Assembly (NCBI GenBank): GCA_023426625.1
Contig: JAFAAJ010000215.1
Location: 1-21,621, forward strand
Reading direction: 5' to 3'
DNA from: Bacteroidota bacterium
GTDB taxonomy: Bacteria; Bacteroidota; Bacteroidia; Flavobacteriales; Weeksellaceae
DNA: 21,621 bases
This document shows, in pieces, positions 1 through 7,582 of this stretch. Under the pieces are notes generated by a model, which did not search any database, was not told the DNA's origin, and saw only the letters and a list, made by a program, of their open reading frames with translations. Position 1 is the first letter of the stretch; the number at the start of each line of letters is the position of its first letter. The translations under genes were made by a program, and so were the position numbers.

Positions 1-1229
1 ATTTTGAAGTCAATATTAAAATTAATAAAGACTATGTTGTAGGAGCAGGAGGGATTCTTCAAAACTCGATGGAGGTAAAAGGATATGATGCCAATGCAAA
101 AATTAAAACTGAAAAAGATAAGAAAGCGGTTTGGAAATGGACAGCCAAAAATATGCTTGATTTTGCATGGAGTGCAGACAGAGATTATATTGTAAAAAGT
201 TTTGACGTTCCTCAAGGTCCGAAAGTATTTTTAGTATATCAGAATAATGAAAAGACTAAAGTGTGGGAACAGGCTCAACCGTATGTAACGAAATATTTCC
301 AGCTGATGAATGCTCATTTCGGGAAATATGTTTATCCTACCTATGCCTTTATACAAGGTGGAGACGGAGGAATGGAGTACGGAATGTGTACGATGATTTT
401 AGGAGAAGCTGAAAATATTGAAGGATTGATGGGATTAATGGCGCATGAAGGAGCTCACTCATGGTATCAGCAAATGTTGGCAACCAATGAAAGTATGTAT
501 CCGTGGATGGATGAAGGTTTTACCAGCTATGCCGAAAACTTTGTGATGAACCAGTTATTCCCGCCGAAAAATGAACTTCCAAACCCTTTTGCGAACAGCC
601 TGAATGCTTATAGAAACTTTATTAAGAAAAAAATTGAAGAACCTGCAGTCTGGTTAGGAGATCATCATGACAACGGTTCAGCTTATACATATTCTACTTA
701 TGTAAAAGGAGAATTGTATCTGGTACAGTTAGGATATATTATGGGGGAGGAAAATCTTGCAGAAACATTAAAGCAATATTATGACCAGTGGAGCATGAAG
801 CATCCTTCTTACAGAGATTTCCTGCATATTGCTCAGAAGGTTTCCGGAATGGATCTGAAATGGTTTCATCATTACTGGATCAATACGACGAAGACGATTG
901 ACTACGGAATTAAAGATGTGAAATATGACGCCAAATCTACGACGATTACATTAGTAAATAACGGACAGATTCCGATGCCGATCGATTTCAGTGTTATCAC
1001 GACAGACCAAAAAATCGTAACCTACCAAATTCCGTTGAATATGACCCATACATGGAAGCAAAAAGATATTTACGGGGATTTTAAAACCGTAGAATATTGG
1101 CCTTGGACACAAAAAGAATATACCTTAACGATTCCTTACACAAAATCTCAATTAGCGGTTTTAGGAATAGATCTCAGCCAGAGAATTGCCGATCTGAATA
1201 TGGCAGATAATTTTGTTGAGGTGAATTAG
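1..1229 (+). CDS. M1-family zinc metallopeptidase, C-terminal part (5' end outside window)
   Basis: The frame is open from base 3, so the gene enters from the left and only its last ~409 codons are present. The gluzincin signature HEXXH-X18-E is complete: HEGAH is encoded at about 444-458 and the third zinc ligand, the Glu of DEGF, at about 513. Upstream, GGMEY at about 366-380 matches the substrate-binding GxMEN loop of M1 aminopeptidases. In this family the enzyme removes N-terminal residues from peptides; flavobacterial members are often exported, but the signal peptide would lie outside the window. The tail after the catalytic domain (about 900-1229) looks beta-rich, as in M1 C-terminal domains. 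The gene ends just before a strong terminator. The family is certain on motif grounds; the precise substrate is not known. Confidence 0.92.
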   Translation, partial: FEVNIKINKDYVVGAGGILQNSMEVKGYDANAKIKTEKDKKAVWKWTAKNMLDFAWSADRDYIVKSFDVPQGPKVFLVYQNNEKTKVWEQAQPYVTKYFQLMNAHFGKYVYPTYAFIQGGDGGMEYGMCTMILGEAENIEGLMGLMAHEGAHSWYQQMLATNESMYPWMDEGFTSYAENFVMNQLFPPKNELPNPFANSLNAYRNFIKKKIEEPAVWLGDHHDNGSAYTYSTYVKGELYLVQLGYIMGEENLAETLKQYYDQWSMKHPSYRDFLHIAQKVSGMDLKWFHHYWINTTKTIDYGIKDVKYDAKSTTITLVNNGQIPMPIDFSVITTDQKIVTYQIPLNMTHTWKQKDIYGDFKTVEYWPWTQKEYTLTIPYTKSQLAVLGIDLSQRIADLNMADNFVEVN

Positions 1230-1250
1230 AAAAAATTATGATCATACTTA

Positions 1251-1284
1251 AATCCCCCGAAGAATTTTTCTTCGGGGATTTTTT
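1251..1284 (+). terminator. Rho-independent terminator of the M1 peptidase gene
   Basis: The arm AATCCCCCGAAGAA pairs with TTCTTCGGGGATT (one bulged C) across a short T loop and is followed by a run of T. It lies 21 nt after the stop codon at 1229 and separates this gene from coaX. Confidence 0.9.
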
Positions 1285-1357
1285 ATCATGTAAGGTTTTG
1301 GATATTTAAAAAACCGTTGTTTGAAAATGATTAAATTTGCTCCGGAAAAATCAATCA

Positions 1358-2116
1358 ATGAATTCAATCGTCATAAACGTAGGAAACAGCAATATAAGAT
1401 TCGGACTTTTTAACGGAGATAACTGTGAGGTTTCATGGGTGATCAATACGAAGCCTTATAAAACCGCAGATGAACTGTATGTACAGATGATTATGCTGTA
1501 TCAGACCTATAAGATTGAACCAAAACAGATCAGCAAAGTAATTATAGGATCTGTTGTCCCTCAGCTTACGAAAGTGATGAGTTCTGCGATTAAAAAGATC
1601 CACGATATTCATCCGGTTATTGTGGACAGAACTACGCATTCCGATGTGGCGGCGAAGTCCAAACAAATGGGAACAGATATTTATGCCAATCTTGTGGCAG
1701 CGCATAATTTATACCCTAACAGAAAAAAAATCGTTTTGGATTTCGGAACAGCTCTTACAGCCAGTTGTGTAGCGGAAGACGGAGAAACTTTAGGCGTAAT
1801 TATCGCACCGGGAATTGTAACTTCTCTGAATTCTCTGATCAGCCAGACTGCACAGCTTCCGGAAATTGAATTGAAAAAACCGAAATCCGTACTTGGATTG
1901 GATACAGTAACCTGTATGCAAAGCGGAATGGTGTATGGTTTCCTGGGAATGGTGGAAGGATTTATCGACAGGATCAATGAGGAAGTCAATGATGACTGCT
2001 TCGTAGTGGCAACAGGAGGAGTTTCTCATGTTTATAAGCCTTTAACCAATAAAATCCATCTGATGGACAGGCTCCATACATTAAAAGGACTATACTTTTT
2101 AGGTAAAAACTTATAA
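1358..2116 (+). CDS. coaX: Type III pantothenate kinase-like protein (CoaX family)
   Basis: The 252-aa product is the usual length for CoaX, which phosphorylates pantothenate in the first step of CoA synthesis. The ASKHA-type segments are visible: INVGNSN at residues 6-12, GSVVP at 65-69, GTD at 105-107, DFGTALT at 128-134, a Gly-rich PG segment near 151 and ATGG near the C-terminus. I chose ATG 1358; a TTG 21 nt upstream would only add a poorly conserved extension. Two positions are odd. The first Asp of the phosphate-binding DxGNT motif is Asn7 (codon AAC), and the Arg of the GxDR pantothenate-binding motif is Ile108. The second Asp (Asp128, of DxGT), reported as catalytic in the family, is kept. 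The protein could be an active divergent lineage or a non-catalytic paralogue; the rest of the genome would show which. Confidence 0.8.
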   Translation: MNSIVINVGNSNIRFGLFNGDNCEVSWVINTKPYKTADELYVQMIMLYQTYKIEPKQISKVIIGSVVPQLTKVMSSAIKKIHDIHPVIVDRTTHSDVAAKSKQMGTDIYANLVAAHNLYPNRKKIVLDFGTALTASCVAEDGETLGVIIAPGIVTSLNSLISQTAQLPEIELKKPKSVLGLDTVTCMQSGMVYGFLGMVEGFIDRINEEVNDDCFVVATGGVSHVYKPLTNKIHLMDRLHTLKGLYFLGKNL

Positions 2117-2173
2117 TTTTTAGGTTGAGGTTTTAGAATACTTCTGTTTCAACCATAATTATAGCCTTTATAA

Positions 2174-2605
2174 TCATCGTTTTGATTTAAAAAAATCTTT
2201 CACAATAGAGGAACACTCGTTTTCCATAACTCCTGTAATGATCTCTGTTTTGGGATGAAGGCTAAGATGTTTGTTGATGAAACCTCTCTGTTCGTCTCGG
2301 GCTCCAATCACTACTTTGGAGATCTGTGCCCACGAAAGAGCTCCGGAACACATCACGCAAGGCTCTAAAGTAACGTAAAGCGTACAGTTTTTCAGATACT
2401 TTCCGCCCAGAAAATTGGCCGCTGAAGTAATTGCCTGCATCTCTGCGTGGGCGGTAACATCGTTTAAGGTTTCAGTAAGGTTGTGAGCTCGTGCAATGAC
2501 ACGGTTGTTGGAAACGATCACACATCCTATTGGGACTTCATCTTTTTCCAAGGCAATTTCGGCCTCCTGAAAAGCCATTTTCATGTAATATTCGTCAGTA
2601 AACAT
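2174..2605 (-). CDS. tadA: tRNA adenosine(34) deaminase TadA
   Basis: This 143-aa cytidine-deaminase-fold enzyme converts A34 to inosine in the tRNA-Arg(ACG) wobble position. The zinc site is complete: His53 and proton-shuttling Glu55 in HAEM, and Cys83 and Cys86 in EPCVMC. Length and the N-terminal EVPIG segment fit TadA better than free-base deaminases. The ATG at 2605 lies 3 nt after the stop of the TonB-domain gene, so the two are probably cotranscribed. The gene converges on coaX with only 57 nt between them. Confidence 0.93.
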   Translation of the reverse strand: MFTDEYYMKMAFQEAEIALEKDEVPIGCVIVSNNRVIARAHNLTETLNDVTAHAEMQAITSAANFLGGKYLKNCTLYVTLEPCVMCSGALSWAQISKVVIGARDEQRGFINKHLSLHPKTEIITGVMENECSSIVKDFFKSKR

Positions 2606-2608
2606 CAG

Positions 2609-3229
2609 TTATTCAAAATTCATGGTTAAAGGAAGCTTATAACGGAATCTTACAGGATTTCCGTTGACAATGGCGGGTGAAAACTTTTCCGAAACGGAAT
2701 ACAAAGCGATTTCTGCCTGTCGGTTGAATGTGAAATTATCTCCCTGTGCATTAACATTGCTGATGCTGCCGTCTTTTTCCACAATGAATGAGACATTGGC
2801 TTTTACAGTATTTATTTCAGAATATACACCATCTGTATAAAACAGTTTGGCAACCTCTTCTCTCAATACATTGATTCCTCCCGGATAATTTGCCGGATCT
2901 GCTGTAATAAGAGCAGGATCTGAATTTTCATTTTTAATGGAAGTTTTTTTCAAATTGGAAAGATCTTCAAGATTTTTAACCTTCAGTAACGCTCCGATCA
3001 ATGCTACATTTTCAATACTGTCCATTTTCTTCATAAAAAACAAAAAATCCCGCTTGATCGCTGCTTTATTTAATATATCGGATTCAGCATCGAATTTTTT
3101 CTTGAACTCGTTATTGAGCATGATCCGATGTTGGTTATAGTAATTCTTTACCTGTTTGAATTCTTCTTTCTGCTGCGAAAAACAGAAAGACGAGAGCATG
3201 CAGAAAAGAAAAAAGTATATAGGTTTCAA
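2609..3229 (-). CDS. Secreted protein with a TonB C-terminal domain
   Basis: The start was chosen as TTG 3229 because it gives a short, typical signal peptide (Lys-Pro, then a Phe/Leu-rich core, ending FCFSQQ). The frame can extend to another TTG at 3256 but no in-frame ATG precedes the TGA at 3272. The middle (~residues 20-110) is charged and helical. The last ~85 residues, starting near YPGG, match the TonB-C pattern: a conserved strand VSFIVEKDGSI, then a late helix with KFSPAIVNGNPV and a final strand. Such proteins act in the periplasm of Bacteroidota. The protein lacks the Pro-rich spacer and membrane anchor of a true TonB, so energising an outer-membrane transporter is doubtful. It precedes tadA by 3 nt. 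Confidence 0.75.
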   Translation of the reverse strand: MKPIYFFLFCMLSSFCFSQQKEEFKQVKNYYNQHRIMLNNEFKKKFDAESDILNKAAIKRDFLFFMKKMDSIENVALIGALLKVKNLEDLSNLKKTSIKNENSDPALITADPANYPGGINVLREEVAKLFYTDGVYSEINTVKANVSFIVEKDGSISNVNAQGDNFTFNRQAEIALYSVSEKFSPAIVNGNPVRFRYKLPLTMNFE

Positions 3230-3281
3230 TTTGTTGTATTTATGTAAATGTACCAAAATAAACGGAATCTTTCAAGAAATA

Positions 3282-4199
3282 TTATCCTTTATAGTTCTTA
3301 AGGGACTCCTGTAAATGGGCACGGATGTCTTCAACTAAATTTTTGGGTTCTAAAACCGTTACTTCTTTTCCATAGGATAAAATTTCCTGCATAAAGTCAT
3401 AGGTAGGGTGTAGAAAGAATTCAAAATAGATCTCTTCGGGAGTTTCTCTGGTTTCTTTCTGAGACTGGTGAAGTGGAAAGCTTTTAATGTATTCTCCCTG
3501 ATGCCGGCTGCATTTTAAAACGATCTTCTGGGGTTTCTGCTCCGCCAGATTCATCACTCCGAATGCATTTTTAAAGTGTTCCCTGAAATTAAAGCTATAT
3601 TTTTCCCTGAACATATTTTTACTTACATCCAAATAATTGATCCTGTCCAGTCCGAAAGATTTCAGCATCTTATCTTTTGTATCTATAGCGATGAGGTACC
3701 ATCTGTCTTTGGATTCTTTTAAAGCCAATGGATGAACCTTTCGGGAGGTCATAAGCTTGTTTTTGTAATTGTAGTGCTCGAAACTCACGATTCTTTTGTT
3801 GCGGATCGCGAAAAACAGATCATAGAAATGTTCCACACCGGTTGGCTTTCGGGATTCGAAAAAGACGAAATCTGAGAAATCGGGATGAAGGTTCAGTGCA
3901 TTGCTTACCTGAAAAGATTCCAGTAATTTTTGGTTGTATTCATCCACTTCCATGATCGGTCGGCTTTCGATGTAGTATCGGTTGTCGCCTCTTTTTTTAT
4001 TGTGAATGGAAAGATTAAAAAGGTCGGAAATCTCACGGATGTCTCTTTGCAGGGTGCGAATAGAATAACTTTTGATCCCGGCATCCTGAAATTCAAAAGA
4101 GTTCAGCAGATAATCCTCCAGTTGAGAATAAGTAGCCGGAGAACTTTCTAATCTTTTAATGATTAAGGCATATCTTGTCAGGTAAAAATCTTTTTTCAT
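3282..4199 (-). CDS. WYL-domain transcriptional regulator
   Basis: The 305-aa protein has the standard three-part layout. A winged helix-turn-helix occupies residues ~1-80, with the recognition segment SIRTLQRDIREI at 46-57. A WYL ligand-sensing domain occupies ~125-195, with RWYLIA at 166-171. A WCX extension runs ~225-305. WYL regulators bind nucleic-acid or nucleotide signals and act as repressors or activators of defence and DNA-damage genes (BrxR, CapW, PafBC). The gene sits at the left edge of the toxin array and is read in the same direction. Its promoter (4217-4255) carries an inverted repeat and shares 21-bp similarity and exact spacing with the four promoters at 16-19 kb. I infer that it autoregulates and controls those units; this is not shown directly. 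Confidence 0.9.
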   Translation of the reverse strand: MKKDFYLTRYALIIKRLESSPATYSQLEDYLLNSFEFQDAGIKSYSIRTLQRDIREISDLFNLSIHNKKRGDNRYYIESRPIMEVDEYNQKLLESFQVSNALNLHPDFSDFVFFESRKPTGVEHFYDLFFAIRNKRIVSFEHYNYKNKLMTSRKVHPLALKESKDRWYLIAIDTKDKMLKSFGLDRINYLDVSKNMFREKYSFNFREHFKNAFGVMNLAEQKPQKIVLKCSRHQGEYIKSFPLHQSQKETRETPEEIYFEFFLHPTYDFMQEILSYGKEVTVLEPKNLVEDIRAHLQESLKNYKG

Positions 4200-4216
4200 G
4201 ATCTAATTTTATAAAA

Positions 4217-4255
4217 CAAATATATGCTCTTAATGCGACAAACTATGTCGGGTTT
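4217..4255 (-). promoter_or_regulatory. WYL gene promoter with operator-like repeat (fifth copy of the regulon motif)
   Basis: On the minus strand, TTTGTCGC is followed after exactly 10 nt by TATATTTG, a perfect TAnnTTTG flavobacterial -7 element 18 nt before the ATG at 4199. CGACA and TGTCG form a 5-bp inverted repeat with a 5-nt spacer over the upstream part. The 21-nt block at 4235-4255 matches about 16 of 21 positions of the block in the copies at 16800-16838 and 18635-18673. The spacing to the -7 element is identical. Confidence 0.75.
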
Positions 4256-4300
4256 TATTTTTGTGGGGAAGTTTTTTTTCTTTGTTAGGCAGATTAAATG

Positions 4301-4323
4301 AAAAAGCAGTCATTTCTGACTGC
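4301..4323 (-). terminator. R1 hairpin terminator, copy 1 (end of toxin array)
   Basis: GCAGTCA pairs with TGACTGC around a GAAA loop, followed on the minus strand by TTTTT. It lies 20 nt past the stop of the Imm35-like gene. This copy closes the array against the WYL regulator. Confidence 0.9.
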
Positions 4324-4343
4324 TAAATTTAATATTTTTACGA

Positions 4344-4640
4344 TCAAATTGGCCATCTTCCTTTTTCATACTCTTTTATATAGTAATCTTCAGTTTCCCG
4401 TGATCCAAATTGAATAATTTTTCCTGCTTTATTTTCAACTAAAAAAGGCCCGCCACCTGCTAATGTATTATATTTCTCATCATGAGTTTCATAATATTTT
4501 TTTGATGTATAAAAAAATATATTTCCGTAAGTTTTTTTAATAGTAAAATCTTTCAATAGAACAGTTTCTATTTGTGAAATTTGTTCTATTTGTTCAATAT
4601 ATTTTAGTGCAATTTCTAAAATTTCATTTTCTGATAACAT
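4344..4640 (-). CDS. Imm35-like (YrhB-type) immunity protein
   Basis: This 98-aa cytoplasmic protein has an N-terminal helix (ENEILEIALKYIEQI) followed by a beta region. The block GGGPFLVENKAGKI, then FGSRETEDYYIKEYE, is the signature I recall for the Imm35/YrhB family. Immunity proteins bind and neutralise the toxin encoded just upstream. Here that is the papain-fold tip, whose stop lies 4 nt before this ATG. A hairpin terminator follows. The pairing with a papain-fold toxin fits my memory of this immunity family, but the inhibitory contact is inferred from position. Confidence 0.75.
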   Translation of the reverse strand: MLSENEILEIALKYIEQIEQISQIETVLLKDFTIKKTYGNIFFYTSKKYYETHDEKYNTLAGGGPFLVENKAGKIIQFGSRETEDYYIKEYEKGRWPI

Positions 4641-4644
4641 AATT

Positions 4645-5145
4645 TTAATGAGTTTTTAAATATTTAAATTTATCAAATCCAGCCTTAAGATTTGCTCTTC
4701 CTGAATGAATTTGACCATCTATGAAAATCAATTGTCCATTTTTTTTAATCACATTTATTACATGCCCTTTTCTTGGGAATGGTCTGCTACAAAATATAAT
4801 ACCTCGTTCTCCTTCTTTCATTATATTTTTAATTGAAGGAATTCCCATAGTTAGAAAGTTTCCTTTATAAATATTTTCTAATTTTAAAATATCCTGATAG
4901 TGAGACGCTTGTGCGGCTGCTATTTTCCCTGTTCGTAAAAATTCTTCAACAACTTCAACAACATTAACACAATTTATATCAGAAATTTGTACAATCTTTC
5001 CATTAACAATATGATGGTTAAAGTAAATTATGGCATCACTTAAATGTTCAAAGGCTTCACTGGCTTTAAGTGTAGAGAGTTTTTTTAGTCCTGCTTCAAA
5101 TTCTTCTACAGTCATTTTAATACCTGTAGAAATATTTTCAGCCAT
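4645..5145 (-). CDS. Orphan papain-fold toxin tip (Tox-PL type)
   Basis: The 166-aa segment carries a likely Cys-His-Asp triad: Cys59 in INCVN, His128 in KGHVINVI and Asp143 in FIDGQ. The order and the strand-turn-strand GHVINV...IFIDGQ are typical of papain-fold polymorphic toxin domains, which are proteases or deamidases. The ATG at 5145 gives the only usable start. The frame is open 28 codons further upstream through a copy of the toxin junction to a TAG at 5230, with no start codon in that stretch. It is therefore a C-terminal tip cut from a full toxin, a reservoir cassette rather than a self-sufficient secreted toxin. The Imm35-like gene follows after 4 nt. Confidence 0.7.
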   Translation of the reverse strand: MAENISTGIKMTVEEFEAGLKKLSTLKASEAFEHLSDAIIYFNHHIVNGKIVQISDINCVNVVEVVEEFLRTGKIAAAQASHYQDILKLENIYKGNFLTMGIPSIKNIMKEGERGIIFCSRPFPRKGHVINVIKKNGQLIFIDGQIHSGRANLKAGFDKFKYLKTH

Positions 5146-5229
5146 TCCTGCTTTCTTATTCTTCTTAAACCATTCAGCAATTTTCTTCCAAAGATCATCT
5201 ACAAATTTCTTTAGCTTTTGTCCACAATG
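5146..5229 (-). repeat. Junction repeat remnant, copy 4 (upstream of papain-fold tip)
   Basis: In frame with the tip, this encodes GQKLKKFVDDLWKKIAEWF and then KKN, identical to the junction of the full toxin. The DNA is identical over about 60 nt to about 10414-10477. Upstream (5230-5280) the similarity continues in broken form after a TAG and a deletion of roughly 25-30 nt. It marks the recombination point of the cassette. Confidence 0.9.
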
Positions 5230-5294
5230 CTAAAGATTAATGCTCTTTTTACTTTTGGAGTAAGTTTTATATACTTTAATTTAGCAGATTAAAT

Positions 5295-5318
5295 AAAAAA
5301 GCAGTCATTTCTGACTGC
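5295..5318 (-). terminator. R1 hairpin terminator, copy 2
   Basis: The stem and loop are the same as copy 1, with six T on the minus strand. It lies 14 nt after the stop of the 182-aa presumed immunity gene and just ahead of the papain-fold cassette. Confidence 0.9.
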
Positions 5319-5331
5319 TAAATTATAACTA

Positions 5332-5880
5332 TTACTGTCCGTAATCTATAAATGAATTTTTATCTATAAATACCTGAAAGGTAGTATCTGTGATTTCTAT
5401 TTTCAGAATAGGACTGTGGATCACAGTAAAAATTGTTTTACTGTTGTGGTTAGTTTCTGAAAACTGCTTACCTTGTAATGCCGTTTTCACATTCGTTTTT
5501 AAACCTGAAAATGGAACTGAAAATTTTAAAAATAAATTATCCAAATACTCTGTATCTCCACCAAAAGTCGTCTTAACTCCATATCTGAAATCAAATTTTA
5601 GACTTTTTATATCTGATCTTTTTGAGTTTTCTTTTTTTGTATCTCTTTCATAAGAAACAATACCACTCCAAATAGGCATTGGATTAGCATATTTTTCCTT
5701 GAAAACTTTTATGATAATAGTTATTAATTCATTCAAAGAACTTTTATTTAGTAATTCTTCTAATTTTTCTTCTTTTTTAAGATTTTCTTGAGCATTAGGG
5801 TCAAAATCCCCATCTAACTTTGTCCGGTATTTTGTAGGTGTTATATAATATAAAACCTCTAAATCTTTTTCTGTTATCAT
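5332..5880 (-). CDS. Presumed immunity protein, unknown family (182 aa)
   Basis: I do not recognise the family. The protein is cytoplasmic, with no signal peptide or membrane segment. It has a helical, lysine/glutamate-rich N-terminal half (~residues 30-70) and a beta-rich C-terminal half ending FIDYGQ. It starts 3 nt after the stop of a leftover toxin tail (5884-6015) and ends 14 nt before an R1 terminator. That is exactly the tip-immunity-terminator order of the other cassettes. The immunity role is inferred only from that position. Its toxin has been lost apart from about 43 residues. Confidence 0.6.
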   Translation of the reverse strand: MITEKDLEVLYYITPTKYRTKLDGDFDPNAQENLKKEEKLEELLNKSSLNELITIIIKVFKEKYANPMPIWSGIVSYERDTKKENSKRSDIKSLKFDFRYGVKTTFGGDTEYLDNLFLKFSVPFSGLKTNVKTALQGKQFSETNHNSKTIFTVIHSPILKIEITDTTFQVFIDKNSFIDYGQ

Positions 5881-5883
5881 AAT

Positions 5884-6015
5884 TTATAGTTTTTTATAAT
5901 GAATATATTCAAAACGATTATTAAACTTCATTAGTTCTTTAATATAAATATCTGCGACATCTAATGAATTGTCTTTTATTCCACCTCCTGTAGATTTAAG
6001 AGCTTTAATTACATG
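5884..6015 (-). pseudogene. Leftover C-terminal tail of a lost toxin
   Basis: An open frame of about 43 codons ends in TAA at 5884-5886, just ahead of the 182-aa presumed immunity gene. It begins at HVIKALKSTGGG and ends NRFEYIHYKKL. There is no start codon of its own, and upstream the frame simply runs back into the R1 hairpin at 6016-6038. The breakpoint therefore falls at the hairpin. The toxin family cannot be told from the tail. Confidence 0.6.
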
Positions 6016-6038
6016 AAAAAGCAGTCATTTCTGACTGC
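6016..6038 (-). terminator. R1 hairpin terminator, copy 3
   Basis: GCAGTCA/TGACTGC stem with T tract on the minus strand, 7 nt after the stop of the broken immunity-like gene at 6045-6484. Its far side abuts the leftover toxin tail. Confidence 0.9.
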
Positions 6039-6044
6039 AAAATT

Positions 6045-6484
6045 TTATATGTTTTTATATGCTTTCATAAATTCATCATAGTCTTTTTTGATTTCTGAGA
6101 TTTGTTCACTGTTCAATGTTAGAAGATGATTTTTTACTAGTTTTACTAATAATTCTTTTTGGGGATTTTCTTTGTAAACTTCTGAATCTACCCATAGGAA
6201 AGAAACCAAACTGCCTAAAGAATGAATATGAAATTCTTTATAATGTTCTTTAGCATAAGCAATTGCGGAATCTTCGTCATATGAATATAAGTTTCTAAAG
6301 CAGAGGATACAAAATATTCATCAAACCCTAAATCCCTTTTTAATATGTCTAAACACAGCTCCTTAGTTTGGATGCTTTCTGTTACCTAATTCTGTTAATA
6401 TAAAAAAACTGATTCATCTAAATCGAAGCTTTTCTCCATCATTTTCAGCAGCACGTCATCGGTGTATTTATTATAATCTTCCAT
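6045..6484 (-). pseudogene. Frameshifted small helical gene (presumed immunity)
   Basis: The ATG at 6484 opens a frame (MEDYNKYTDDVLLKMM...) that hits stops near 6395. The sense of the protein continues in another frame (LILTELGNRK), is interrupted again near 6363, continues as TKELCLDILKRDLGF, and shifts a third time near 6295 before an intact run to the TAA at 6045-6047. Rebuilt, it would be roughly 145 aa, helical and acidic. Three indels argue against sequencing error alone. It ends at an R1 terminator like the other immunity genes. The family is unknown. Confidence 0.7.
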
Positions 6485-6581
6485 TCTCTAAACTATAATA
6501 TTTTCATATTCTTTATTTACCTAAATAGTTTTACTTTTTGTTTTAAGGACATGCTATTGATCTTTAACTGAGGATTCGGTT

Positions 6582-6609
6582 AAAAAAAACAGACTTCCGA
6601 GGTAGTCTG
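6582..6609 (-). terminator. R2 hairpin terminator, copy 1
   Basis: CAGACT pairs with AGTCTG, followed on the minus strand by eight T. It belongs to a roughly 110-bp block (about 6541-6650) repeated at 7534-7645. The block also covers the 3' end and stop codon of the gene at 6641. Confidence 0.85.
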
Positions 6610-6640
6610 CTTATTATCTTCTGATACCTTTAGAACGCTT

Positions 6641-6865
6641 TCAATTTATCTTTCGACTTTTCCAATTAGAAGGATTGCTTCTAATTTTCTCGGCTAAATC
6701 ATCCAGAAAATTTTGTCCTTGATTGTTATACTGGTTTGTTTCTTCTGCATTTAATTCAATTTCAACTTCAAATTGTGCAACCGTCCCGCATAACACGGAA
6801 AAAATCAATTTGTCATTATCTTTCTTTAAAAAATAATTCCAGTCTTTTTTTATTAAAACACTCAT
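6641..6865 (-). CDS. Small presumed immunity protein, paralogue 1 (74 aa)
   Basis: The start was set at ATG 6865 (MSVLIKKDWNY); the frame continues three codons to a TTG but the ATG context is better. The protein has an N-terminal beta hairpin with a conserved Trp, a middle strand (SVLCGTVAQFEVEI) and a C-terminal helix (LDDLAEKIRSN). It is a paralogue of the genes at 6980 and 7639, sharing the IKK-x-W/F start and the E/N-K/N-IR helix. The TGA stop sits inside the R2 repeat. No known family name comes to mind. Immunity is inferred from its place in the array; no toxin tip remains next to it. Confidence 0.6.
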   Translation of the reverse strand: MSVLIKKDWNYFLKKDNDKLIFSVLCGTVAQFEVEIELNAEETNQYNNQGQNFLDDLAEKIRSNPSNWKSRKIN

Positions 6866-6941
6866 ATTAATCAAATTTTAAATTAGTTTCTTTATAATAT
6901 CCTTTGGAGATTGGATTAATAACACTTTCTAAATTTAACTT

Positions 6942-6985
6942 CAGACTGCTTATTATCTTCAGATACCTTTAAATCGTTTTCAAAG
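6942..6985 (-). repeat. Partial R2 repeat (hairpin lost)
   Basis: The stretch from CAGACTGCTTATTATCTTC to the TCAAAGG at the stop of the next gene matches the R2 block. Only one hairpin arm is present, so this copy is probably not a terminator. It lies between paralogues 1 and 2. Confidence 0.7.
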
Positions 6986-7219
6986 GTTAATAGGGGGAAC
7001 TATTTCTAAGTGCTTAAATTCGGCATAGTGATTTCTAATCTTTTCGGATAATTCCTTTAAAGATCCATATTCATTTTCTTCTATTTCTTTTTCAAGAAAG
7101 AAACTCCTTGGATAATCAACTTGACCAAAAAATATTACAGTTATAACTTTTTTATTACCCACTTCATATAGTTCAAAATCCCATCTCTGTTGAAATAATT
7201 TTTTAATTATTACATCCAT
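6980..7219 (-). CDS. Small presumed immunity protein, paralogue 2 (79 aa)
   Basis: The ATG at 7219 opens MDVIIKKLFQQRWDFELYE. It has the same plan as paralogues 1 and 3: Trp-containing N-terminal strands, a middle strand (VITVIFFGQV), an acidic loop, the helix LKELSEKIRNHY and the ending PPINL, close to PSINL of paralogue 3. It is cytoplasmic and has no catalytic motif. It follows the Imm74-like gene by 60 nt with no terminator between, so cotranscription is likely. The function is inferred from context only. Confidence 0.6.
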   Translation of the reverse strand: MDVIIKKLFQQRWDFELYEVGNKKVITVIFFGQVDYPRSFFLEKEIEENEYGSLKELSEKIRNHYAEFKHLEIVPPINL

Positions 7220-7279
7220 GATTAATCTTCAAAGCCGGTTTCGAGGCATTTTTTTTGGTTTATTTTTTTTGCTTTTTAT

Positions 7280-7522
7280 TCAATCAAAAACAACTTTGAC
7301 CTCTATTGTTTTTGAATGCTCCTCTACAGATTTAATAATGTCTTTCTTAACTTCTTCTGTGGTTAAATCGCTTTCAAATGGAGGTTTCCATTTCTTTATA
7401 GAAGATATGTCAGCATAAAATTTAGGCTCTGTGGTTAATTCCCCCGTTAAAACAATAGCTTTGCTATCTTCAAATAATACTGTTGCTGTACTTCTTGTTC
7501 CTTTAATTGATTTTACTTTCAT
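7280..7522 (-). CDS. Imm74-like immunity protein
   Basis: The 80-aa protein has the layout I associate with Imm74: short N-terminal strands with a Gly turn (SIKGTRSTATVLFED), then the hallmark YADISSIKKWKPPF around residues 37-50, then an acidic helix starting LTTEEVKKDIIKSVEEH and a final strand. Imm74 proteins protect against polymorphic toxins. No toxin tip is left upstream; only 36 nt of linker and then R2 repeat sequence precede the ATG at 7522. The toxin part of this cassette was therefore deleted while the immunity gene was kept. Confidence 0.65.
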   Translation of the reverse strand: MKVKSIKGTRSTATVLFEDSKAIVLTGELTTEPKFYADISSIKKWKPPFESDLTTEEVKKDIIKSVEEHSKTIEVKVVFD

Positions 7523-7582
7523 AGTTTTATCTTTTGTTTTAAGAGCCTACTATTGATTTTTTAACTGAGAGGATTTGTTAAT

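Noticed and set aside
2123..2154. Inverted repeat GGTTGA / TCAACC between coaX and tadA
   Set aside because: The stem is 6 bp with a 20-nt loop and no T tract on either side, so it is too weak to call a terminator.
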